A stretch of 64,000 nucleotides of DNA from Isoetes taiwanensis (Eukaryota; Streptophyta; Lycopodiopsida; Isoetales; Isoetaceae). Location: positions 25,178,883-25,242,882 of the forward strand of contig JAJEKV010000006.1 in the NCBI GenBank assembly GCA_021234155.1. Reading direction: 5' to 3'. Of the stretch, positions 1-10,456 are shown piece after piece; positions within the stretch are counted from its first letter, which is position 1, and every line of letters starts with the position of its first letter. The position numbers were made by a program, and so were the translations under genes. The notes below the pieces were generated by a model. It saw only the letters and a program-made list of their open reading frames with translations, ran no database searches and was not told the DNA's origin.

Positions 1-2159
1 CAAATATCTCAGAGGCTTTGATGAGCGAACTGGGGAAAATGAAGAGCGTACTGGAGAAATGTACATGATGCTTAGGAAAGAAGAGCCATTACGATGTTGC
101 TTCAAGGAAGACCTGCAAATATCAAACAGAATGGAAAGCAGAGGTAAGAGGATATAGGGCTATTATGTCATAGTTACTTGTTTCTGCATCCTCAAGCTCT
201 CTGTTTTCTGTTGTATCGCAAATATCTAGGTGTTCAATTTTCATATCCAAACTTGACAGATTGTGTTCTATGCAACCTTTATTTATGACTGTGAAAGAGC
301 TCTCTTCTCTATTCTATCGTTAATGATGGCTTCTCCAGTATTTGATAGCCCATCTCCATTACTCTAAATTGACAATGTTTGTATCTGTTTTTTAACAAAT
401 ATGTGCTGGACTAGACATGATTATATCATATTGCATTTGCATTGTTTGTGAATAATCATCCATGTCTCTCACCCCTTAGTTTAGTTTTTCTCTTGAATTG
501 ATCCCATCTGCTTCTTGGGTCTCATATTCTCGTCAGTCTCCGATTCTCTATTTATGGCTACTAAATCTGCTGGTTGGACCATCTTGCATTGCACATTTAA
601 GATTGCCCTTGTAACATTCAAATAAAGGGCTCACAATTTTCTTTGAAACTTTTGCTATGATGTGTCGAACAGATTAGCTCTGCCAAGTCTGTTAAGAAAT
701 GCAATGGGCCTACTCTTTGGCAAATTACTCTACTGACAACCACTTGCATAACCAGCCCTCGTATGAGCTGCTACTTTCTGCAGTAATTTGAATAGAAACC
801 CACCTTTCCATCCCAAATGGCTGCCACTGGCACTATATCTGCTTCTACTACTTGAATCAAGCATCAATGATCTTCTGCCTTGTGCTTCAAGTAAATTTTT
901 GTTTCAACAGATGCCTATGTGATGCCCATGATTATAAGGTTTGACCAATAGAGCTCCAGTTTTGAGGTATGGAGGCAACATTTACCAGTTATTGCTTTCT
1001 TGATGACTGGTTCATGTTGTAAAATGATTAAGATCATCAGTTATGACTTATGATGACTGATTCATGCCCTATAAACTCTTTATGTAAGAAAGTATTGCCT
1101 TATAGATTGTTAATTCTACTGAAGCCTGTCCTCTCCTCCCTTTTTTTTATTTCCATCTTCTAGAACTAGATCAGATGCTGCCTTTTACAATGGATACCAC
1201 ATTGTCCACGCCACTATAAATATCTTCCTTGCAATAGAAGTTTCCAAAAGTCTTTGGCACTTATCTCTTCATTAAAACTCAGTGAAGCAATATGTTGCCA
1301 AGCAAAATGGCTTGAAGTATTGGATCACTAATACCTTTACCAGGGGAAAACCTTAGCATATCTCTGATCGTTTTGGGTCCCAACAGATAATATAATTGTC
1401 ATGAAAGCTAGAGCACTTAATGACTAATGATTGCTACTGATATCTATTTCTATGTCCAAAGGCTCAATTTCTTGATCACAAACCTTATCTAGTTCTAAAA
1501 AGCATTTAACATGCCCCTAACTAGGTTGCAGAGCCCTTATACAATGAAGAACTTCTCTAGTGCCCTCTTCTACCTGTGAAATCAGAATAGTGTCGTCGCT
1601 GGCTGCTCTTCCAATAACGTCTTAGATTCAGTCCAAGACATGAGAATAGTTAAAAAGAAGTACTGGAAATAATTTTTCCAGTCTACCAAGTGGAAGTACA
1701 TTGTCTGATCCTTGCCTGTACTATTTAACATTAGAGGATGTTTTTGCAGGGAATGATACAACAGAAATGGCATATATACTAGACCCAACTGAAAATGGCT
1801 AACTGTTTGATGCCAATCGTTCTTTTTATTTAAAACTTGAGCTTTGGAGGCATCATGAAAGGCCTTGAATCCGCCTTTATTGGAAGCACTTAACAGAGTG
1901 CAAAAATGTGTCTTTTACTGACTTTTTCTTTGCGAGATGCTGAAAATGTTATGAGAGAGGAGGAGTTGAAAAATGGATTTGGTTGTTCTCGTTACAGGCA
2001 GCTATGGATCTTCCGGCATCTATGGATCTTCCAGCAGTTGCAATTTCGTATTTTCATGATCAGTTATCGTTATCTAGCGAGGACCATGGAGACTTTCTAT
2101 GAGTTGAAATCTGCTCGTTGCTCTTGTATCTGATACTTGGTCCACTTCCCATGTCATGT
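1..2159. other. No recognisable gene
   Basis: AT-rich plant-like sequence. Both strands have only short ORFs with no family resemblance (for example 1582-1788 minus and 1906-2133 plus). I see no terminal repeats, tRNA or clear promoter. It may be intergenic sequence or heavily decayed repeat. Confidence 0.5.
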
Positions 2160-2172
2160 TTCCAGGTATTCT

Positions 2173-2196
2173 GCAGGCGCTCCTTTTGGCGCCTGC
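2173..2196. repeat. Perfect 8-bp-arm hairpin in LINE leader
   Basis: Arms GCAGGCGC and GCGCCTGC are separated by an 8-nt loop, upstream of ORF1. It may be an RNA structure in the LINE 5' leader, or chance. Confidence 0.5.
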
Positions 2197-2690
2197 CTTT
2201 TTGGTGCCCGACGGCAAAACTTCTCGAGCTCATAACTTGAGCTAGAGACATCAGAATCAGGTGATTTCGGGCTCGTTGGAAAGCTTATGCCTGGATCTTT
2301 CCAACGACATATGATTCGGACCATTTGCATCCTTATACGTTTCAGCTTTTTGGACTTTTTGATTTCGGGACTGCTTTTTATTATAGATCAGCCCATTTCG
2401 GCCCTCTGGAAGTAATGGCTCCTTCAATTCCTCTGCAGCAGCTAGGGGACTTTTCTATGGTGGGTATTAATCCCTTTGATCAGCCAAATTCGTCGGGCCA
2501 CGCTTCGTCACCCCTTGAAGTCTCTCGGATCCACGAACAAAGATAACGGTTACAAAGGTGATGTGACTCGATCTCTCAATAAAGATGCTCATCTTAAGCA
2601 AAGCAAACATTAAATAGGGCATTGCATCTTTACTCTCAGCGGGATAAGCGTTGTCCATCGTGAAATTCCCACGTGTGTTGATGGAGCAAA

Positions 2691-3086
2691 ATGGCCTGTG
2701 ACGAACCTCCAACATGCGTTGGAGGTTCAACACATGATGATGGAGAGCAGATTACATCGTTACGGTGTTGGCGATTAATCGGCCCAAACAAACCTCCAAC
2801 ACGCGTTGGAGATTCACCACATGGTGCTGATGCTAATGGGGAGCAGATTGCATCTGCTACAGGTGTTGGAAGTGCATATTGCTCAGCCACACCTCCAACA
2901 TGCGTTGGAGGTTCAACTCAGGATGATGAAAGGGAGCGGACTACTGAGGCATTGACCCCAGATGATTTCTCCAAGGTCCCTCGTCCAAAGACGTCTTCCT
3001 CTATGTCAATTTGCTTCAAAAAAGATCTAGAGAACAAGCTTGACATTCTTCTGACTACTTTGCACATGCGGCAGAACAAGAGATGA
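2691..3086 (+). pseudogene. LINE ORF1 N-terminal segment with PPTCVGG repeats
   Basis: An open frame of about 131 codons. It carries three spaced copies of a short peptide repeat, PPT(C/R)VG(G/D)S, at about residues 6, 36 and 68, separated by acidic, polar linkers. The repeats are encoded by 20-bp DNA palindromes, so repeat and palindrome coincide. The position ahead of the endonuclease and RT suggests the N-terminal part of a LINE ORF1 (an RNA-binding or assembly protein). I recognise no domain. The frame closes before the coiled-coil segment at 3223, probably through a frameshift. Confidence 0.45.
2706..2911. repeat. Three spaced 20-bp palindromes
   Basis: CCTCCAACATGCGTTGGAGG occurs at 2706-2725 and 2892-2911. 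A near copy with an ACGCG centre and one end mismatch lies at 2793-2812. Spacings are 87 and 99 bp. Each copy is close to self-complementary and lies in the LINE ORF1 frame. Confidence 0.8.
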
Positions 3087-3222
3087 CACAATTTCAATGT
3101 GCATTGAAATCTGAATTGGCAAAGTGTCGTAATGACCTTGCAGCGCCATCGGCAAAATTCATCTTGAACATGCAAAGCTTTGGGAAGCAATTGAGGGCAA
3201 AGTTGGAGTTGCTGCTTGTCAT

Positions 3223-4126
3223 ATGACCGTGGAGCACCTAATGGTTGATATTGGCAAGCAAAGACAAGATTTACTCGCCATGTCTCTCGAGGTGTCTACG
3301 AGTTGTAATACTCGCATGCGAGCATTGGAAGAAAGCATGACCTGCCAAGTGACTGAGCTTGCTAAGGACACATCTAGTCGAGTTGCTGCCTTGGAACGTT
3401 CCTATTCTCATGCAACTAAAGCACCTCCAACTTCTTCTTCACAGCATCATGATCCTAATGTGAGATCCATGCCTAGTTCATCCTCCCCCCAATTTCAAAA
3501 CTCTCATGTAACAGGTTTTGCATCTACATCTGCATCTATATGCGCTTTCCGGCGTAGAGAATACATTGATAGGCACAACCGTCGGTGTAATCGGTAATTA
3601 AGTGGCATGCCGGAAGAAGCATCGAGGAGGACTTACCGTGAAGGTACAGACTTTGGTGTTAGCTAAATTGGACTTCACAACACCGGTTTGTTGTCACTGC
3701 CAGCACATAGGGTTGGAGCATTGCATCCCACCACCACCGCATAGTGAAATTCTGAAAGGCAAAAATTTGAGTACTAAAATGGATATCCTCAAGCAGGCCA
3801 AGCAATTGAAAGGGACATCTCTCTATCTGGATTTTGATCTTACTAAGTCCCAACAGTTAGCCAGACGCCAGAATTTGCAAAAGGTCCATGACATTCAAAA
3901 GAATGGTGGTAAAGCTGCACTGATTCGTGGAAAACTACGTATTTTTACACCATCACATGCAACCTTTGCCGGCGTCTTTCATCATGCTCGGGCCACTCAT
4001 ATCTGGCTGGTGTTAAAATCCATTCTCCCATTTCCCATGCACATACCAATCTGCCAAATCGCCTCGTGTTGTTCCATCTTCTGCACCCACCACATCTTCT
4101 TCTGCTCAAGGCCATTCCTCTCATGA
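3223..4126 (+). pseudogene. LINE ORF1 C-terminal segments
   Basis: Two adjoining frames, 3223-3597 and 3602-4126. The first is helix-prone with heptad-like leucines and charged residues (about residues 1-65), followed by a Ser/Pro-rich linker. The second starts basic (ACRKKHRGG) and contains a Cys/His cluster (CCHCQHIGLEHC, about residues 31-42). It then has a charged segment with the pattern QLARRQNLQKVHDIQKNGGK. Coiled coil plus basic and Cys/His regions fits LINE ORF1 RNA-binding proteins, and the position ahead of the endonuclease agrees. The identity is inferred from layout rather than a firm family match. Confidence 0.45.
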
Positions 4127-4253
4127 TGTTGCTAATGGTACCCTTGATGCTGCTGCTGCTGCTGATGTTGCTGCTACTGCTGCCGCTGCCGCCTCTATTG
4201 CTCCAGCCTCCTCAGTTCGCACTGATCATACCTCAAATGTACCTTCCTAGGAA

Positions 4254-5171
4254 ATGTGCCTTCGGTTGGTGTCCTGGAATTGTCGAGGTTTTCCCTGGCG
4301 TAAAGGTGATGGCTTGAATCCCATTGCAAAAGATATGGATATCATTACGCTCATGGAAACGGGGAGCATTCACCAAACGGCTACCTCATTTTACAAAGCT
4401 ATCAATTCTTTTCATTATTTAATGAATGTCATGGGCAACGAGGTTGCGGTGGAGTTGCTTGCTATTTCAAGGATGTCCTTGCTCCATATATCACGCTTCA
4501 TAAAGCTGATAGATATAATCGCTACATGTGGATCAAACTTCATTGCCACAATAGTAGTACCATTTTTGTTGTGCCTGTCTACTTCCCACCTACATCATCA
4601 CCTTTTTATGATGAATATGATGTCGCTCGCAGTGATCCTTATGGTGATCTTTATGATGACATTGCTCAATTCAAACAGTTGGGGCATGTTATTCTTCTTG
4701 GTGATTTCAATGCTCGCACTGCTGAAATGCAAGCTGCTCAACTCATACTTGAGGATGTTCGTGACCCTTTATGGATGTCTGCGCTAATGATACTGAGGGA
4801 TCTTTCCACGTTCATCGCCTCGATGCTAATAAACCCGTCTCAACATTTGGAAGGGAGCTCATCCGTTATTGTGTGAAGTCTTTGAGATGGTACTTTGTAA
4901 TGGCTTAGAGCAATGGCCACACTCTAAAAAAGGTATTACATGCGATTGTGATAGGATGGTGGTGGTGGTACTAGTGTTGTTGATTATGTCATTTCCCCAA
5001 GTGCAAGCCTTGGATCTCATTTCAGATTTTCGAATTGGCACAAGGCATAGAGATGAGGAGATAAAATCTGATCACTATCCACTTTATTTGTCATTAAAGT
5101 GGCGACTTCCACCTCTTCAACCCATTGCTACCCGGGCTCCCGTCCCTCGCATTAAACTTGACTTATTCTAG
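4254..5171 (+). pseudogene. LINE endonuclease (EEP family) domain, frameshifted
   Basis: This encodes the target-nicking endonuclease of LINE ORF2. SWNCRGF near the start (about 4266) is the N-terminal metal-site motif. LLGDFNAR (about 4696-4720) is the central GDFN motif. SDHYPL (about 5068) is the C-terminal catalytic SDH motif. The motifs lie in different frames over about 0.9 kb, the normal size for this domain, so at least two frameshifts are present. In the family this enzyme nicks target DNA to prime reverse transcription. Confidence 0.75.
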
Positions 5172-6075
5172 ATCTTTTGAATATGAGCGGACATTAGCTC
5201 CTGAAGGCTTGCGGGTATTTTGGATTACCCAACTCTTCAGAGCGCGAAAAGCATTTCTTCGATACTTTGCTTACTTCTGGCTGTCTCTTGCTTTGGTACC
5301 GCGCCGGTGTTGCTCATGCTGGTAGGAAATCCTTTCCTAGAAATGCACGGTTTGATGAAGAGGCGCAAGCAGCTTAAAAACAATTGCGAATGATAGTTGA
5401 GCGGATCTGTGACATAATGCCATTCATAATTATAAGTCTTTTTTGAAACGCATAAGAAGGCACGCTTTTGTTCGAAAGCACCGAAGCAAATGTTTGAATT
5501 GCGCCACGTGAACCTCGGACCTTCGCGCAAAATATTATATCGACCACCTCCTACCCTTGGACATATTTCTATGCAAAGCAATGGGATGGCGATTGGTCCA
5601 CTTATATGATCATCACGGGGTCCTTAATTGCGGCCTCCTTTGGTAGGTGATATTCTTCAATTCACGAGAGGAGGAAGTCAAAGAAGGATTGCGGCATCTA
5701 TCTAATGGCAAGTCTCCCGATCTTCAAGGTTTGCAAAGCGAATTGCTTAAATGGGGGGTCGCTATTGCTTCCAATCATCACTACTCTTTTTAAATCAAGC
5801 TTTGCAAGAAGGCTTGCAGAAACTTAATTTTGTCAAGAAGGTCGTACCAATTTACAAAGCGGTGATAAGCATGACCCTTCTAATTATCGCATGATCATGG
5901 TAAGTTCCATATTTTCAAAGCTCTTAGCCGATCTTCTTGAGAAGCGATTGACATCATGGGCGTAACATCTTTTGGTGTATGCGTCTTTGTAGGGACAAAA
6001 GTGTGACTTTCGTCCATGCCATTCTACAATAGACCATATTTTCACATTGCGCATGCTTATTGAACATAGTCAAGT

Positions 6076-7560
6076 TTGAAACAAGACCTCTATATATGCT
6101 TTGTAGATTTTACTTACGCTTTTGATACAATTACCCGCGAGCTTCTTTGGCAGCGCGGGCACTTGGGGTTCCACAAGATCTTCAAAATGCAGTTTATCGG
6201 CTCTATGAAAGGGTTTTTGCTAAATTTCCAAAGATCGGTACTCAAATCACTAGCAATATTGGAGTTCGGACGGGCTGCCCCTTTATCTCCTACACTTTTT
6301 GGCTTGTACATTGATCAATTGGAAGAATGGCTTGATAATCATGGCGCGGAGGTCCACATTTGGCACACTATATCATTAGGCAACTTATGTATGCTGATGA
6401 TGTTTCACTCGGCTTTTATACGGCTGCTAGTATGCAAAGCAACATTTACATGCTCGCTTGCGGTTTACGTGAGAACACAGTCTCAGCGTGTTAATCACCG
6501 CAAAAGACCAAGCTTTTGGTAGTTCAATCTTCTGCACAATGTTCCCCCTATGCACTATGATAGCCTTGAGAAGTTGAAGTTGTAGATAGCTACAAGTATC
6601 TTGGTGTAGAATTCTGTAAGAACACACTCGGGAAGGAGTGTATTACCAAGCGGTGGGCTTGCTGGATGGAGAGCACTCTATGCAATGCAAAACAATTGTT
6701 TTGCACGAGAAATTCATGATTTGGCCACGGAAAGCCCACTTGTTTGGGGCTTTGGTAGAGCCTGTTTTCTTGTATGGTTCTGAAGTGTGGGGGCACGCCA
6801 TTAGTGCTAGTGCTTGGGAGAGCTTGGGCGGGTGCAAAAGTCCTTTCTCACTTACAGCCTTGGAGTTAAAGCGGTGCCCTATGCTATTCTTTACAAAGAG
6901 CAGGTTTTGGCCTCTTCAACATTACGCCATGAGCGCCATCTCCACTATATGCAAGGTGCACCACATGGGCGATGTTAGGTATCTGTTCTTGCACTTGCCA
7001 TGGTGAATCTCCTCGGCGTTTGAAAGCGATGTTGGAAAGAGCATTGCACTACATGGTTTACCGCGTTAGGCTGTGCAACCAAAGCTTTGCCCGATGCTTG
7101 CCGGTTCGATCGAGCTTTTGCAACAATATCTTAATAGTCGTTTTCTCAAAAGATATGGGGCGGTTACTTTGGCCCAAGTGGCGGGTCATTATCATGCACA
7201 TAAATCCCACTTTGGCACCGGGCCCCAAGCTTATTTGCTTGCTTCATTGTCGAGGGAACAAGCTTGTAGCTATTGCATCAATTCGCACGGGGTCCCACAA
7301 GTCTCTGATTGAGACGGTAGATGGGGGGCGGCCGCAATTGCGCGGCGAGACTATGTGCACTGTTGCCCGGCCACGAGGTTATTGAAGATGAAAGCCATAC
7401 TCTTACGATTTGCCACGCTTTTGAGATAGTCGGAATCATTTTTCGACCTTAGCATTCCATTCCACTTCCACAACTTCTCGGTAGCACCATCATTGCATGA
7501 CTTGGCATTATACATACTTGAGGTTCTAGATAAGCGTGCGCAATTATCGAGGCCCTCAAT
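6076..7560 (+). pseudogene. LINE reverse transcriptase and C-terminal region, frameshifted
   Basis: The N-terminal catalytic motif FVDFTYAFDTI is at about 6100-6132 and the PLSPTLFGLYID motif at about 6280. The catalytic YADD box lies at 6390-6401 in another frame. A YKYLGVEF thumb motif is at 6591-6614. The last part (about 7.37-7.45 kb) resembles the Cys/His-bearing tail of plant LINE ORF2 proteins. Frame changes between motifs show the copy is broken or mis-sequenced. The role in the family is target-primed reverse transcription. Sequence between the endonuclease and the RT (5.2-6.0 kb) is probably also ORF2, but its motifs are unreadable. Confidence 0.75.
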
Positions 7561-7710
7561 TAGTCATTATCTAAGCTTGTCTAGTATCATCATTACTGCA
7601 AAGGTTTTTCCCTTGAAAACCTTTCGAGGCAGGGGTTTTTTAATCCTAGTAGTAATGATTGTACTAGCCCATTGTATGGGTCCCATGACCTATTGGTCTT
7701 CGTGGACGTT

Positions 7711-7735
7711 AAAAAAACTATTCTATTCTATTCAT
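7711..7735 (+). repeat. LINE 3' tail: A run plus TTCTA microsatellite
   Basis: Seven A residues followed by repeats of CTATT/TTCTA. This simple-repeat tail marks the 3' end of the LINE. Confidence 0.7.
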
Positions 7736-7738
7736 CTG

Positions 7739-9268
7739 ACCTTATAAATTTGGTCGCTTTACTGTGCGACCCTTATAAATTTGGTTGCTTATTGCACAAC
7801 ATTAATCTCCTTTGACCATTTCGACCATATGTTGATTTATTTCATGTACCTTTGGATTAAAATATGCCGACTCAACTTTTATTCTCTCAATGCTTCAAAC
7901 CAACCCAAAGGTAAGTTAGAAACATTTTTTTTTTCTCCAATAAATGTGAGGTTAACATGTAATTTGCTTCTATATATTACAGTTCAAAGATTGGAGCTTA
8001 TCGCTGACATTGGATATGCTACAAGGAATATTGGAGATTGGATACGAAGTCTTTCAAAAGAAAATGATATAAAAAAGGTTGGTTTGTTTAATACATTGCA
8101 CTAAAAATATATGTGTGTTGCTTTAATCTCATGTTTTTAATATAGCACAAGGCATTGAATTGTATTGAGGAGACAGGTTAGCGTATTAATTTTAAAGCAA
8201 AATCAAGGAAGGGCAAGGACTGGAAGAGCTTTACCATTGTTATATTAGCTAAGTCCAAATTCACACTTATTTAATTCAACTCAAGTTGGAATAAATGCAG
8301 AAATGTATGATACGTTGATAATGATGACTCTGAAATGGTAAGGGCTAGAATATTTCTTATTTAACGTTAGTTCACACAATATCTGATGTAGGTTTATAAA
8401 TGTAATCAATAGGAGAATAATTAAAAGGAGGATGAGCCGGAATGATGCGCCATTGAAGGCAGTTTACAAGATTCAAGAAATGCAGACCATTGTGTAAAAG
8501 AAGATGATTGAAGAAATTTCATTGCTTAGGCTTGCTAGCTCTTGCCTTATCAGCATTTGCGATGCTGATGTTGGAACCTTATTTTTAGGTTGGAACCTTA
8601 TTTTTATGAATGAAAAAGTCATTTTCTCCATCATCTCATTTATTGCAATTTGGCAAATAATTTTAAGATTAAAATTATTGGTTTATGGAAATGTATTTGC
8701 GGTCATAAAGTTAGTTGTTTCACATACTGCTGTGGTACACTTATTTGACACAAACATAGGTGCACTAAGTAACGCAAAATATATTAACCTTTAGTCACAA
8801 TGTTTTCAACGGTTGTATTAAGTTAATTATATCTTAGTCACTAAGTATGACAAATGGTTGCATTGCAATTGAAAAAATATACATGTGATCTTCGTTATTA
8901 GATTGCCACAAAAATGATGAAATGTTGAACTCACATTTCCTTATTATTTGTTGCAAATGTGTTGATATTGTGCCAAAACACTCAACAAATATGATGCAAT
9001 AAACTTCTTACAAAGTTGATAAGAACATTGATGCCATTTTGATGCTAACGTAGTTATAAATGTTCTTTATGTCAATAGTTGTGGCAAATGAACAAGCTAC
9101 AAGGTTGTCACAATGTTTGACGCCCGGGTGACAACTTTGTGGCAGATGATCGCGTCATGTATAGTGTCAAGAATGTGACAAGAATGGGAGTCATAAAGGT
9201 TCGATTTGTGTCAACAATTTTGATGTTATACTTGACGATACATGCACCCTTTTCTTGTAATGCTTGGT
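7739..9268. other. Non-coding stretch, one possible exon
   Basis: AT-rich and without a recognised gene. A short direct duplication (CCTTATAAATTTGGT) occurs near 7739 and 7770. The segment at about 7982-8078 is preceded by a pyrimidine tract ending TTACAG and followed by GTTGG. It is open in one frame (QRLELIADIGYATRN...) and could be an isolated exon, but nothing supports it further. Confidence 0.4.
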
Positions 9269-9510
9269 GCAAATAAAGTTGCATATGACTTTGTTTGGAC
9301 CAAGATAGAGGTTTGTGAGACCCAAATGGATTAAACCCATGTGAAGTCAAGCTTTAATCTGCCCTCATGCTTTTACAACTGTTGTACTTGCACGAACAAC
9401 AGAGGTAAGATATGTAGGTGATATGTGATCCATCACACATTGAAATTTTATATAAAGCTAACTTTAATTTTCTTCATTGACATTGTAGGATGTCATAGGA
9501 TTGGAGCTAT
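9269..9510 (+). repeat. 240-bp direct repeat, copy 1
   Basis: This runs from GCAAATAAAGTTGCATATG to GGATTGGAGCTAT and is highly similar to copy 2 at 9708-9951. The repeat period is about 440 bp. Confidence 0.85.
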
Positions 9511-9707
9511 TTGTCAAAGACTTGTGCTTTGTTGGACGAGCGGGTGTGGTCTTCTTCTTCTTTGATAGCAAAAGAGGCTCCATCTTAAGCCTTCTCTCCA
9601 AATCTCATGTGTTCTTCATTGGTAAAGAGCACGAGGAGGACTCAAGCGTGACTTCACGTGAGTTAAGCCCTTGGAATCACTTTTGGTCTCACAAACTCTA
9701 TCTTGGG

Positions 9708-9951
9708 GCAAATAAAGTTGCATATGACTTTGCTTGCACCAAGATAGAGTTTGTGAGACCCAAATGAATTAAACCCATGTGAAGTCAAGCTTTGCTCTGC
9801 CTTCATGCTTTTACAACTGTTGTACTTGCACGAACAACCGAGATAAGATGTACAGGTGATATGTGATCCATCTCACATTGGAAATTTATAAAAAGCTAAC
9901 TTTAGTTTTCTTCATTCAAGACATTGCAGGATGTCATGGGATTGGAGCTAT
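9708..9951 (+). repeat. 240-bp direct repeat, copy 2
   Basis: Second copy of the unit at 9269-9510, with scattered substitutions and short indels. The unique spacer 9511-9707 holds an 88-codon ORF (9501-9767) with no recognisable domain. Confidence 0.85.
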
Positions 9952-10450
9952 AATTTACTTCAGATTCTAGAATCCACGTGCACTTGTTGTTTCTTGCTTG
10001 GTGAAAAGTTTGGTTGCATTCTAAAAATCTTACATTTTAACTAGGATTCTACCCTTAGAGCCAATCATACTATGACACGTGGACAATATTCTAACCTGAA
10101 TGCAACTAATTTCTTGATTTTTTTACTCGTCTTTATCTTGCAAACTTGAGATTTTACCTAGCGTTCTTGAGCTTTTACCGAGCATTCTACCTATTTTTTA
10201 CTTGAAAAAATCATAGAATTGCTCCTACCCAGAACTTCATGTTTTCGGAATTTCTGCTTAGTTGCAATTTCGACATGTCATCTGTGCCTTCACGCTACCA
10301 CGTGTTGGCACATCTTTCACGCCAGAATTGCAGCTAAACAGAAATTTTTGTATACAGAACATTTCAAATCAAATTACTGGCCAGGGATTTCTACATGCAT
10401 TATTTGTTAGTTGCTACCATAATCACCATGTCTATTTGGTATATTAGGAG
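9952..10450. other. AT-rich stretch, no gene seen
   Basis: Only short overlapping ORFs (for example 10219-10410 and 10262-10447) and no recognised motif. It probably lies upstream of, or in an early intron of, the AT-hook gene that follows. Confidence 0.4.
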
Positions 10451-10456
10451 ATGTAA

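Larger units (their letters stand above)
2160..7735 (+). mobile_element. Decayed LINE (non-LTR retrotransposon)
   Basis: A non-LTR retrotransposon relic read on +. The order is ORF1-like coding segments (about 2.69-4.13 kb), an endonuclease of the exonuclease-endonuclease-phosphatase type (4.25-5.17 kb), a reverse transcriptase (about 6.08-6.5 kb), a thumb segment with YKYLG (about 6.59 kb) and a C-terminal segment resembling EDEsHtL (about 7.39 kb). It ends in a short A run followed by TTCTA repeats at 7711-7733, a typical LINE tail. No LTRs are present. All ORFs are frameshifted, so the copy looks inactive, although some shifts may be consensus errors. The 5' end is uncertain: 2160 is where GC-rich, LINE-leader-like sequence begins. 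Confidence 0.75.

Noticed and set aside
4066-4317. Leucine-rich ORF that could look like a membrane segment
   Set aside because: Reads a GCT/CTG repeat within the LINE in the wrong frame.
9108-9350. 80-codon minus ORF
   Set aside because: Overlaps a non-coding direct repeat; no domain and not open in the second copy.
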